From the NCBI GenBank assembly GCA_023423695.1, contig JAFAFA010000155.1, forward strand, positions 62,001 to 126,000: a stretch of 64,000 nt of DNA, read 5' to 3'. The position numbers and the translations under genes are program-made. The notes beneath the pieces are model-generated. The model did no database searches. It saw nothing but the letters and a program-made list of their open reading frames with translations, and had not been told where the DNA came from. Of this stretch, positions 19,401 to 26,725 are shown piece after piece; positions within the stretch are counted from its first letter, which is position 1; each line of letters begins with the position of its first letter. This DNA comes from Pseudomonadota bacterium (GTDB lineage: Bacteria > Pseudomonadota > Alphaproteobacteria > Azospirillales > Azospirillaceae).

Positions 19401-19789
19401 TCGATCCGCCGACCTACACGGTCGGTGGCGCTGGGTTCAGCCACGGCGACACGGTGGACATGGTCTTCGCCGGTGCGCTTTCGAGCACGGCGGATTCTGC
19501 GGTACCCGGAACCTACGCAATCACCCGGGGGACGTTGACCCTGGTCAACGACAACTACGCTTTGGCGGAGTTCCTACCGGGAACGGTGACGGTTTTAGCG
19601 GCGGTGCCAACGCCTATGATGAACAGCGGCGCTCCGACATCAAGCACTCTCAGCCGCGCGATCAAGCCCGCCGTCGACGGGGACACCGTCGACCGGCTTC
19701 CAGTCGCGACGCCCTCCGTCCTCAGCCCCCCGAAGGGGCCCGTCCTGACCTTTGCCCCGGAGCCGGTCAGGCTGGACGACCGGCGATGA
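13481..19789 (+). CDS. TpsA filamentous-haemagglutinin-like exoprotein with GLUG and YDG/MBG repeats
   Basis: This 2,102-residue protein is the secreted partner of the upstream TpsB. The extended signal peptide begins MNRAYRLIWNRTKGRW (from residue 7), with a hydrophobic core and a probable cut after ALA near residue 59. The TPS secretion domain follows, with its hallmark NPNG at 146-149 in VVNPNGVLFSKTA. Two blocks of GLUG-type repeats (GGLVG...GTI...SYATG) lie at about 585-1070 and 1455-1650, predicting a long right-handed beta-helix. Residues about 1705-2040 hold YDG/MBG-type domains, including a near-exact tandem duplication. The C-terminus (AIKPAVDGDTVDRLPVATP) has no membrane anchor, so release or loose retention at the surface is likely. 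Adhesion or biofilm formation is the expected role. Confidence 0.93.
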   Translation: MYDHGGMNRAYRLIWNRTKGRWVVAPETAKGGGHAVGTVVPVGLIVLGLMAVPGGALADPAANALPTGGRVVAGSVSISENGASMTVTQGTARGIVNWNSFDVGSSATVNFQQPDTASVTLNRVTGGAGSVIAGKMNANGKVYVVNPNGVLFSKTARVDVGGLVASTADITNQDFMAGKEVFTSNGATGSVVNQGTINARDGGSVVLIGGTVSNQGTINARNGDVALAAGSKVTLNAGANGHLKIEVDGATTAALVENGGLISASGGQVLMTAQGASAAVSSVVSNAGVVEAQTIGGRAGSVTLLAGMEGGTTKVGGTIDARAPNGGDGGWVETSAAKVDIAPDAKVTTLAAKGKHGNWLIDPYDVTISDQPDTGWGNDTNINVTTITNGLVGGNMTVTTGSGGTQAGNITVASPISWSADTTLILNAAGSIRIDRDITATGAGAGLEMTFGGGYALRDGARVTLSGANAGLSINGQPYTLIHDVAALQGMTGSGFYALGNSIDASATSGWNSGAGFAPISGFTGTFAGLGHTIDSLTINRPSQSLTGLFGLTTGSLRDITLSNVSISGGQTVGALAGRLSGGNTSNVHVTGSVTGNFSQVGGLIGWNDQGAISNSSSAATVTGYGEVGGLVGRQRAGSITDAYATGSVTNTGSYTGGLIGGTFQGATLTNVYASGKVTGTYDTGGLSGAEIFSGTPTVTNAYWDMDSTGVATSHIGTGITTANVRTQATYGGFDFTNTWVMFPGETRPMLRSQFSTNVTTPAALQLMQLRLDESYTLGANIDFGTAFTADNGNYAGLWGSRGFMPIGSSGSPFTGKFDGQNRSITGLTINRTAANNVGLFGYAGTGSAISNVTLSGGSVTGSANVGALVGTLRQGTVTGVASGVNVESTTTGLAETGGLIGVNDAGTVTSSSSSGNVIGAGYDIGGLVGYLVNGGVVTKSFATGNVSGGTTGSYIGGLVGANGYVGGNGGTISQSYATGTVTTAVGSGGGLVGHNEGAISDSYAMGRVIGTGGASNLGGLVGVNYNNGTIARSYATGYVTGPSNLGGVAGYNNNGASGAISNSYWDTQTSGRANALGGGSSGGTTGMTTAALQGTLPSGFSSTVWSAGCGLYPYLGWQYNTTPIVVSGYAYGDAGTTALGGATVAAVSNGTSIGSAVSGANGYYYVLTPSGSINANGVLTYLDNHATKGAAFSDVVAASGANGLDIYGSAIRMVTGKTSLSATRTAYTATFGSHSDTDLSFLSKTSFAPLTTTAGYGVHLNSSAATYSLDTALSSGGLLSLSGSGSNSFGVSGTIGLTAAGNLTVAAPLSWSDASALTLTTSNGGNVTLSGAVAASLGRLSIASTGTATSSQAIGVDRFDLTSGAWSQIASTLPAFSANDFRLTTSASFLRATGGNGSTSTPYQIVDVYGLQGLASSGLANTRSVLAGGIDASGTSGWNNGSGFIPIGTSTTPFTGTLDGQGNSITGLHINRSSSTDVGLFGYLGIGGQISNLRLGSGNITGQNNVGGLVGRNAGTITGSHSAASVTGSGTDVGSLVGENAGGTIDTSFASGTTHGTGMNVGGLVGGNAGSGSIANSYATGAVTGAGSADNLGGLVGLNDTAATIATSYATGSVSNTGSGTNIGGLIGNRVGGTVTGGVWNTASSGRTSGVGTGSATGITGHDATGMTTLLNFTNAGFTIDDLGGTASPWRIYDGYTSPLLRNFLTGLTVTAGNATKTYDGTVYSSDLGTLTYSPTSYDASKLLGTARYKASSADAGTYTGTDLTISGLYSGQFGYDITATPGTLTVNKAALNVTANNASKTYDGLAYSGGNGVTYSGFVNGETAAVLGGTLAYGGTAQGAVNAGSYTLSASGLSSGNYDITYTAGTMTTNKAALNVTANNAGKTYDGLAYSGGNGVTYSGFVNGETAAVLGGTLAYGGTAQGAVNAGSYTLTGAGLTSNNYDIIHAPGSLTVYKAALVVTANSQTIVQRGRLDPPTYTVGGAGFSHGDTVDMVFAGALSSTADSAVPGTYAITRGTLTLVNDNYALAEFLPGTVTVLAAVPTPMMNSGAPTSSTLSRAIKPAVDGDTVDRLPVATPSVLSPPKGPVLTFAPEPVRLDDRR
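18845..19342 (+). repeat. Tandem 249-bp duplication inside tpsA (YDG/MBG modules)
   Basis: Two adjacent 249-bp units start at 18845 and 19094 (AAC-AAG-GCG-GCG) and a diverged third copy begins at 19343. The period is exactly 83 codons, so the frame is kept. Long stretches are identical between the first two units (for example the segment coding TYDGLAYSGG and VNGETAAVLGG). This points to recent duplication or continuing homogenisation, and the region probably varies in copy number between strains. Confidence 0.9.
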
Positions 19790-19831
19790 GGCCGACAATC
19801 CGTTCCGGGCGATTAGCCCGGTCGCGCGGTC

Positions 19832-19962
19832 CGGCTCTGTTGCAAAGTTGAGGACAGCGCGATAAGTGTCAGCTAAACAACGCCGCCATTATCAACGAAA
19901 CATCGTAAGGCCTGGCAGGCTGCGGCTCACCGCAGCCACCGTCAAACTTCGCAACGGAACCG
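19832..19962. mobile_element. 131-bp element with IS6-like terminal inverted repeats (MITE or deletion relic)
   Basis: The left end, GGCTCTGTTGCAAAGTT, matches the terminal repeat known from IS6100-type IS6 elements over its first 14 bases. The right end, read on the other strand, is GGTTCCGTTGCGAAGTT, so the two ends pair at most positions. The interior has no transposase and carries a small perfect hairpin (GGCTGCGG-CTCA-CCGCAGCC, 19918-19937). The element marks the boundary between the two-partner secretion genes and the glycosyltransferase cluster, ending 4 bases before the stop of the next gene. The family assignment rests on terminal similarity only. Confidence 0.65.
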
Positions 19963-19966
19963 CGGC

Positions 19967-21133
19967 TCAGGCAGAGGCTTGAATGAAAGAGTTGGCGAAA
20001 GCACGCCAACTCCGCTCCCCGCACATGAAAGCCCGCCCCGCTTCGGCGCGGACCTGCGCAGCCGCCCTGCCGGTATAGATGCGTTCCAACTGTTCGATGA
20101 CCTCCTCTACAGCGGACTCGCCCCAGCCCCGCCGCGCACCGGTGGGATCGACCACTGGAGTCTGGTCTCGGAGCGGCAGGCAATTGCCTTCACGGATCAG
20201 GTCGAGATGGCCGGTGTTGGCCGACAGAATAACCGGCACACCGCAGGCCATTGCCTCCATCGCGACAAGGTTGGTGGCGCCCTCGCAGCGGTTGGGGAAA
20301 ACGGCTGCGTGACAATCGGCCATGATCGCCGCGATCTGGTGCCTTGGGAGGAAGCCCATGTCGACGAAGCCCTCCGGCGGCACGCCATGGGCCATCGCCC
20401 ATTCCATAATCCGCAGCTTTCCATTGTCGCCGATCATTGGGGGCATGGGCGTCAACGGGGATTCGGCAATCGTTCCGGAGGTGTGCGGCCAGTGATTGTG
20501 CCAAGCGGTGACGAGCAGTGCCTCGGGGTGGCGCTCGTGGAAACGGCGGAAGGCGGCCAGCACGATATCCTGTCCCTTGCGGAACTCCAGCTTGCCACCG
20601 GAGAAGATGACGAAGCGGTCGCCGAACCGGCCGGTGGGTGGCAGCGCGGGGAGTTCACTCGGATCGATGCCCTGGAATGCGCAGCCGACGTCCGAGAGTC
20701 CCTGCTCCAGAAGCAAGTCCCGATTGTAGGTTGAGTGGACCACGATCTTGTCATAGCTGCGCGCGCGTTCCAGCGTTGCGGCGTCGAACCAGCTGTCCTC
20801 GAAGGCGATCACGCCGACATTGCGGCTGCCGCGGTAGCGCGCGGATGTCGGCCCCTCGACAAAGCCATTGGACAGCGCGTGCAGCAGCGTCCAGCCCTCG
20901 ATGACCACCACCCTGTCCCGGACCTGATCGGCAATGGCGCTGATGCGCTCATGCCCGGCAAGCAGGGGCGTCAATCTGTCCCGGTTATCCGGCCGCAGCG
21001 TGGCCAGCAGCGGCCGTTCCAGCAAAAGCGGTGGGCGGCCTTGGTCCAGCAGGTAAAGCGCCGTGTGCACGCCAACCAGACCCCAGCCATGGATCTCCGA
21101 AAGCTGCCAAGTCAAAGCAATGTTCTGTTCCAC
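19967..21133 (-). CDS. GT4-type glycosyltransferase
   Basis: This 388-residue GT-B glycosyltransferase is predicted to be cytosolic. The C-terminal donor-binding half is clear: FSGGKLEFRKGQD (177-189) and the acidic motif EGATNLVAMEAMACG (284-298), with an EX8E spacing against the usual EX7E. The N-terminal half begins LTWQLSEIHGWGLVG, a typical first Rossmann strand and loop. Translation probably starts at GTG 21133, with AAGG 6 bases upstream. It diverges from the large fusion gene at 21262 and may share a promoter region with it. The sugar and acceptor cannot be read from sequence. It lacks the TPR repeats that most of its neighbours carry. Confidence 0.85.
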   Translation of the reverse strand: MEQNIALTWQLSEIHGWGLVGVHTALYLLDQGRPPLLLERPLLATLRPDNRDRLTPLLAGHERISAIADQVRDRVVVIEGWTLLHALSNGFVEGPTSARYRGSRNVGVIAFEDSWFDAATLERARSYDKIVVHSTYNRDLLLEQGLSDVGCAFQGIDPSELPALPPTGRFGDRFVIFSGGKLEFRKGQDIVLAAFRRFHERHPEALLVTAWHNHWPHTSGTIAESPLTPMPPMIGDNGKLRIMEWAMAHGVPPEGFVDMGFLPRHQIAAIMADCHAAVFPNRCEGATNLVAMEAMACGVPVILSANTGHLDLIREGNCLPLRDQTPVVDPTGARRGWGESAVEEVIEQLERIYTGRAAAQVRAEAGRAFMCGERSWRAFANSFIQASA

Positions 21134-21261
21134 CCACAGCCTTTCGACGCGCCGCGCAAATGCCGGTTGACCTTCCCGCCGGGGACTGGTGCTATGCAGC
21201 AGGAAGTGCCGGCATCCGGCCGGCCCATTATTTTGCGCCGGCCCACCTCGACCTTCAAGGC

Positions 21262-24200
21262 ATGACCGTCAAGATCGCATTTATCGACCCGACCAAGGGC
21301 GCTTACACCCCCGAGACTCCGCGTCGTCAGCCGCTTGGTGGTTCCCAGTCGGCGCTCTGCTACCTTACGGAGGTGCTGGCCGCCGCCGGTTATTCGATCA
21401 CGGTGGTCAACGGGACGGGCGCGGCCGTGACCGTGCGCGGCGTGCGCTGCCTGCCGATTGCTTCGACCCGCCTTGAGGACCTGTGCGACTTTCACGTCGT
21501 CGTGTTCCTGAATGGGTGCGACCGGGAGTTTCTGCTGCGTCTGCGCGCCAAGATGGACGATGGGCGCAAACTGGTCCTTTGGACACAGCACGCCATCGAC
21601 CAGCCGGCCATGGCGAATCTGGCCGAAGCCGACGTGCGCGACTGCCTGGACGGCATCGCCTTCGTCAGCCGATGGCAGATGGATGGGTATCTGAACGCCT
21701 TCCCTTTCGATCCAACGCGCTGCCGGGTGATGCGCAACGGGATTGCGCCGGCCTTCGCCAATCTGTTCGGGCGGGATGAGGACATCCTGGCTGCGAAGCC
21801 CTGGCCGCCGGTGCTGACCTACGCCAGCACGCCGTTCCGTGGCCTCGACGTGCTGCTCGACAGCTTCCCGCTGATTCGAACGGCGATACCAGGAACCCGG
21901 CTGCGCGTTTGTTCGAGCCTGGAGGGCTATCAGGTCCCCGCCGAGCAGGATCCCTTCACCGCCCTGTACCAGCGCTGCCGGGAGACCGACGGAGTGGAGT
22001 ATCTCGGCGGCCTCGGCCAGATGGAGTTGGCCGGGGCGATGCGGGAGGCAACCTGCCTTGCCTATCTCAACCGCTTCGCCGAGACCTCCTGCATCGCCGT
22101 GCTGGAGGCGCTGGCTGCCGGCTGCCTCGTGGTTTCGAGCCAATTGGGAGCCCTGCCGGAAAGCGGGGCCGGATTCGCGTGTCTCATACCCGTGCCGGAA
22201 GATCCGCAGGAGCACGCCTGGCGCTATGCCGAGGCGGCGGTGGCCGCCCTGAGCGAACTGCGGGAAGACTCCTCCGGTGCCGGCCGGCGGCTCCGCGCCC
22301 AGGTCGACCACGCGAACGCCAGAACGACCTGGGAGGTGCGGGCGCAGGGCTGGATCGATTGGTTCAAGGAATTGCTGGCGCCTGTTTCTCCGGCGCCGGT
22401 TTCAGGAGGGCCCGCCACGGCGATCAACGCCAAGATCGTCTCCGCCCAACAACAGATCATGGAAGCGCTGGGCATCCATCTGAATTCCGGGGGCGACCGC
22501 CGGCTGGCCGACCCGGCTTGGCGGGAGGAGGCGCGCCGGATGATCGAACTGGTGGAGCGCTCGCTCCACCTCGATCACAACGACGAGGAGGCGCGCACCG
22601 GCGTCTGGTCGGCTCTGCGGGGCTATGACGCCTGGCTGTCCTACCACACCGCATTGCCCGAACTGTCGCCGCCGTCCCCGCTGCCGCCCGGCGGGCGCCG
22701 GATCTTCGACTGCTTCCAGTTCTACAACGAACTGGATCTGCTGGAGGTCCGGTTGGCCGAACTCTACCCGGTGGTGGACCGCTTCGTCCTGGTCGAGGCG
22801 ACCTACACCCATGCCGGCGCGGCCAAGCCGCTGCATTACGCCGACAACCGGGCGCGCTTCGCGGCCTATGCGGACAAGATCGTCCACATCGTGGTCGCCG
22901 AGGATCCCGGCGGCTTCGCCTGGAACCGCGAGGCATACCAGAGGGACGCGATCCTGCGCGGGCTCAGGGACTGCCGGCCCAGCGACATGATCCTCATCTC
23001 CGACGCCGACGAAATCCTGCGCGCCCCGGTCGTCGAGCGGCTGCGTTGGGAACCGGATGAAGGCGCATGCATGGGAGCAGGGATGGGCGCCGCGCTCTTC
23101 GCCCCTCATCTGGACATCTTCCTCTATTTCCTCGACCTCAAGGCGCCCGACCCCTGGGTTTCGGTGGCGGCCGCCCCCTGGGAACTGATCCGCCGCATCG
23201 GTGCCAACCGCGCCCGCTATCTGGCCAAGCAGGGGATCGGGCGGGTCATTCCGGATGCCGGCTGGCATTTCACCTGGATGGGGGGCGCCGACCGTTTCCG
23301 CGCGAAGCTGGAGGCCTTCGCCCACCGCGAGATGATGGCGGGTTTCGACCGCGATCCGCAGGTCAACCAAGCCCGGCTCGACCGCTTCTACGCCACCGGC
23401 CATTTCGACGACGGCGCGTTGCCCGGCATGTGGACGGGACTTCGCCGTGTGCCCATCGACGGGCGCTATCCGGCCCGCATCCGGGAGACGCTCGCCCGCT
23501 TCCGCCATCTTGGCTGGATCACCCCGCAGGCTGAACCCGCGCCGGAGGCCCTGATCGAGGAAGGCCGGGCGCGGGAGAGGAGCGGGGACGGCGCCGGGGC
23601 GGAGGCGCTCTGGCGCCGCGCCGTTGCTCTGGACCCAACCCACATCGAAGCCTTCCACGCGCTTTCCGAGGGGCTGCTCGCGCGGAACGCAATGGCCGAG
23701 GCGCTCCGGCCCCTGCGCTGCTGCACCCGGCTGGACCCCGAGGGTAGCTTCCACCTTTTCAAGCTCGCCCACAGCCTGCTCCTGCTCCGCCGGTACGGGG
23801 AGGGGGCAACGGTCCTGAGGGAGCTGATCCGCCGCGAGCCGGAGGAGCATCGCGCTTACGGCAACCTCGCGGTCGCGCTGAAGAATCTCGGCCTCCACAA
23901 ACAGGCGGTGGCGGTCGGCCATCGCGCGCTGGCGCTGATGCCGGCGGATGCGGGCCTGCTGAGCAACCTGGGTCTCGCTCTGTCGATGCGGATCGGAGGG
24001 GACGAGGCGGCGGCCAGCACCCTGTCGCGCGCCATTGTGCTGGAGCCGAACCATGCCGAGACGCGCATGAACCGCGCCCTGGTCCTGCGCAGCCTGCATC
24101 GGCTGGACGAAGCGGAGGACGCGTGCCGCCGCCTCATCGCGGAGCGCCCCGACGAGGCCGGAGCCCATACGCTCCTGGCAACCTGCCTGCTGATGCGGGG

Positions 24201-25113
24201 CGATCTCGCAGCGGGGTTCCGCGAGTATGAATGGCGCAGCCGGCTGGCCGATGGGCAGGTGGTGGCGCGCGGCCTGCCGACGCCGCCCTGGGAGGGTGGC
24301 GCTCTCGACGGCCGGCGCATCCTTCTGCACGACGAACAGGGGCTCGGCGACGGGATCCAGTTCGCACGCTACGCGCCGCTGCTTGCGCGGCGCGGCGCCC
24401 GCGTGATCGTGGAGTGCAACGATGCGCTGGTACGGCTCTTCGCCACGCTGCCGGGCGTGGAGGCGGTGGTCGGGCGCTCCTCGCCGACACCGGAGCATGA
24501 TGTTCATGCGGCCCTGATGAGCCTGCCGCATCTCCTCGGCACGACCCTCGCCACGGTCCCGGCGGAGGTGCCCTACCTTGCCGCCGAATCCTCCCTCGTG
24601 GCGATGTGGCGCGACCGGCTGGAGCCGGCGCGGGCGGGGTTGCGCGTCGGGCTGGTCTGGGCCGGCAACGCGGGCCTTCCCGACGATCCCAAGCGCTCGC
24701 CGGGGCTGGAGCCACTGCTGCCGCTTCTCGACCTTCCCGGCGTCGTCTTCGTTTCCCTTCAGAAGGGCGACGGCCGGGCGGATCTGGAACGGCTGGGCGG
24801 CCGGCTTCCCACTGGCTTCCATGACGTCGGCGGCGCGTTGGACGACCTCGCCGATACCGCGGCCGTCGTGGCGCAGCTCGATCTGGTCATCTCCGTAGAC
24901 AGCGCGGTCGCCCACCTTGCCGGCGCGCTGGGGCGGCCGGTCTGGACCATCCTGCGCGCGGAGTCCGAATGGCGATGGATGCTGGAGCGCACCGACAGTC
25001 CCTGGTACCCGACCATGAAGCTGTTCCGGCAGAGGCGGGCGGGGGATTGGAGCGACGTCGTGGCGGCGCTGCGCACCGCGCTTCAGCAGGCGGTCAGAGA
25101 GGCGTCGCGGTGA
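21262..25113 (+). CDS. Multidomain glycosyltransferase: GT4 - GT17-like - TPR - GT9-like
   Basis: Four modules occupy 1,283 residues. Residues 1-370 form a GT4-type domain (IAFIDPTKG, GGSQSALCYL, FAETSCIAVLEALAAGC). Residues about 475-755 match the GT17 family (FDCFQFYNELDLLEVRL, VDRFVLVEATYTHAG, MILISDADEI), known from the animal bisecting GlcNAc-transferase MGAT3. About 763-995 are TPR repeats. About 1015-1283 are a GT9-like domain (DEQGLGDGIQFARY, VGLVWAGN, ISVDSAVAHLAGALG, WYPTMKLFRQ). One polypeptide may thus add several sugars to a TPR-bound protein. ATG at 21262 starts recognisable homology but has a poor ribosome site; in-frame ATG at 21160 would add 34 plausible residues. The 3' end overlaps the convergent gene by 20 bases. 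Confidence 0.88.
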   Translation: MTVKIAFIDPTKGAYTPETPRRQPLGGSQSALCYLTEVLAAAGYSITVVNGTGAAVTVRGVRCLPIASTRLEDLCDFHVVVFLNGCDREFLLRLRAKMDDGRKLVLWTQHAIDQPAMANLAEADVRDCLDGIAFVSRWQMDGYLNAFPFDPTRCRVMRNGIAPAFANLFGRDEDILAAKPWPPVLTYASTPFRGLDVLLDSFPLIRTAIPGTRLRVCSSLEGYQVPAEQDPFTALYQRCRETDGVEYLGGLGQMELAGAMREATCLAYLNRFAETSCIAVLEALAAGCLVVSSQLGALPESGAGFACLIPVPEDPQEHAWRYAEAAVAALSELREDSSGAGRRLRAQVDHANARTTWEVRAQGWIDWFKELLAPVSPAPVSGGPATAINAKIVSAQQQIMEALGIHLNSGGDRRLADPAWREEARRMIELVERSLHLDHNDEEARTGVWSALRGYDAWLSYHTALPELSPPSPLPPGGRRIFDCFQFYNELDLLEVRLAELYPVVDRFVLVEATYTHAGAAKPLHYADNRARFAAYADKIVHIVVAEDPGGFAWNREAYQRDAILRGLRDCRPSDMILISDADEILRAPVVERLRWEPDEGACMGAGMGAALFAPHLDIFLYFLDLKAPDPWVSVAAAPWELIRRIGANRARYLAKQGIGRVIPDAGWHFTWMGGADRFRAKLEAFAHREMMAGFDRDPQVNQARLDRFYATGHFDDGALPGMWTGLRRVPIDGRYPARIRETLARFRHLGWITPQAEPAPEALIEEGRARERSGDGAGAEALWRRAVALDPTHIEAFHALSEGLLARNAMAEALRPLRCCTRLDPEGSFHLFKLAHSLLLLRRYGEGATVLRELIRREPEEHRAYGNLAVALKNLGLHKQAVAVGHRALALMPADAGLLSNLGLALSMRIGGDEAAASTLSRAIVLEPNHAETRMNRALVLRSLHRLDEAEDACRRLIAERPDEAGAHTLLATCLLMRGDLAAGFREYEWRSRLADGQVVARGLPTPPWEGGALDGRRILLHDEQGLGDGIQFARYAPLLARRGARVIVECNDALVRLFATLPGVEAVVGRSSPTPEHDVHAALMSLPHLLGTTLATVPAEVPYLAAESSLVAMWRDRLEPARAGLRVGLVWAGNAGLPDDPKRSPGLEPLLPLLDLPGVVFVSLQKGDGRADLERLGGRLPTGFHDVGGALDDLADTAAVVAQLDLVISVDSAVAHLAGALGRPVWTILRAESEWRWMLERTDSPWYPTMKLFRQRRAGDWSDVVAALRTALQQAVREASR

Positions 25114-26482
25114 GGGCCCCCTGCGCGGCGCGGCGCCGGACCTCGTCTTGAAGAGCCGCGCGGACGCTTGCGAAGACTGGTGCCCAGTCCAGCTCCGGCC
25201 CCTGGCGAAACAGGCGCATCGACGGGTACCAGGGCGTACGCTCGCCGGTGAAGCCATAGACCCAGTAGGGGACGTGCTGCACGAGGTTCCAGATGGGTGT
25301 GCCGAGCGAGCCGGCCAGATGCGCGACGGCGCTGTCGGTCATGATGACCAGATCCAGCCGCTCGATCATCGCAGCGGTGTCGGCGAAATCCTCCAGATGG
25401 GGGCCGAGCGGCGCCACCAGCCGGCCCGCCGGGCCGAGTGCGTCCAGTTCGGCCTCCTGCGGTCCTTTCTGAAGACTGTAGAGCCGCACAGCCGGGATTT
25501 CGGCGAGGCGCAGGAAGGGCGCCAGATTCGTGGCGCGCCACGCGTTGTCGGCGAAGGTGGACCGGCCCGCCCAGACGATGCCCACCCGCAACGTTCCCGG
25601 TTCCCGCTGCCCCAGCAGCCGCGCCGCTTTCTCCCGAGCCTCCGCCGGTATGGTGAGCGTCACCGGCGGAGGCACGGAGGCGAGCGTCGTGCCGAACAGC
25701 ATCGGCAAGGTCATTTGCGACACCTCGACGTCGCAAGGCGGCGCGGGCACTCCCCACGGCCTCCAGTCGTCCAGGTCGAGGCCGGACAACACCCGCCGCA
25801 ACTCCGAATGGCATTCGTAGATCACCCGGCCGCCGGCCCTCTTGACCATCGGCAGATAGCGGGCCACCAGCAGGGCGTCGCCGAAGCCCTGTTCGGCCGT
25901 CACGAAGATGCGGCGCCCGTCCAGGGCCTGCCCGGTCCATGGCGGCGCCGAGGGCCGTCGCGCGAGATAGGAGGGAATCTGCCGTCGCGCCTCGTAGTCG
26001 TCGAAGCCGTGCACATAGTCGCCGATCTGCAGCCGCGCCAGCGCCCGTTCCCACCGCAGAAGCGCTGTCGGCCCGCCGTTCTCGGTGACGGCAAGTTCGA
26101 TCGCCACCAGGGCTTCGGCGTACCGCCCCGCCTTGCGGAAAGCGACCGCGCGGTTGAACAGAACCGTCCGGTCGTGGGGCTCGCGCCGGAAGGCCTCCTC
26201 CTGCGCTGCGACCCCCTCGGCAAGGCGTCCGGCGTCGGTCAGCGCGTTGCCGAGATTGGTCCAGATGCCGGCCTGATCGGGTGCGTGTTCCAGCCCGCGA
26301 CGGTGGCAGACGATGGCCTCCTCCAGCTTTCCGGCGCGGCGCAGCGACAGGCCCAGGATGCTCCACGCCTCCGCGTCGGACGGATCGGCGTCGAGCGCCG
26401 CCTCCGCGGCCTTGCGGAGCCGGTCGTCGTCCTCGCACGATTTGCCGGGGCCATCCGCCTCGATCCGCATGCTCAACCGCAT
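25094..26482 (-). CDS. TPR - GT9-like glycosyltransferase
   Basis: This 462-residue protein joins about four TPR units (residues about 20-160: AWSILGLSLRRAGKLEEAI, IWTNLGNALTDAGRL) to a heptosyltransferase-like GT9-type domain (about 185-455). The second part carries AEQGFGDALLVARY, VGIVWAGRS, DTAAMIERLDLVIM, TDSAVAHLAGSLG and TPWYPSMRLFRQ, the same ordered motifs as four other proteins in this window. The TPR part probably binds a peptide acceptor, and the catalytic part would use an activated sugar of unknown identity. ATG at 26482 is used; ATG at 26470 (MRIEADG) is equally possible. It is divergent from the gene at 26726 across a 243-bp spacer in which I see no gene. Confidence 0.87.
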   Translation of the reverse strand: MRLSMRIEADGPGKSCEDDDRLRKAAEAALDADPSDAEAWSILGLSLRRAGKLEEAIVCHRRGLEHAPDQAGIWTNLGNALTDAGRLAEGVAAQEEAFRREPHDRTVLFNRAVAFRKAGRYAEALVAIELAVTENGGPTALLRWERALARLQIGDYVHGFDDYEARRQIPSYLARRPSAPPWTGQALDGRRIFVTAEQGFGDALLVARYLPMVKRAGGRVIYECHSELRRVLSGLDLDDWRPWGVPAPPCDVEVSQMTLPMLFGTTLASVPPPVTLTIPAEAREKAARLLGQREPGTLRVGIVWAGRSTFADNAWRATNLAPFLRLAEIPAVRLYSLQKGPQEAELDALGPAGRLVAPLGPHLEDFADTAAMIERLDLVIMTDSAVAHLAGSLGTPIWNLVQHVPYWVYGFTGERTPWYPSMRLFRQGPELDWAPVFASVRAALQDEVRRRAAQGALTATPL

Positions 26483-26725
26483 CGCCGGACAGTGGTGCCC
26501 GACACCCGCACGAACGTCCGTGCCCGAAATTCGGCGGAAGCGTTTGTGGCGATCATGGCTTGAAGGCCGGGGGCAGCGGGCGCTAAATTCATGTGCGATT
26601 GAACCATTGGTGCAGCCAACCCTGCACCATAGCACCCGCCACCACCGGCATGAAGGTCGTAGGCTTTTGCGAAGTGCGACGCGGATGGGCGGGCATGCGA
26701 TCGCCGTGCAGGCGGTGACCGGCTG

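Noticed and set aside
19832..19962. A complete insertion sequence
   Set aside because: Only 131 bp lie between the inverted ends and there is no transposase reading frame.
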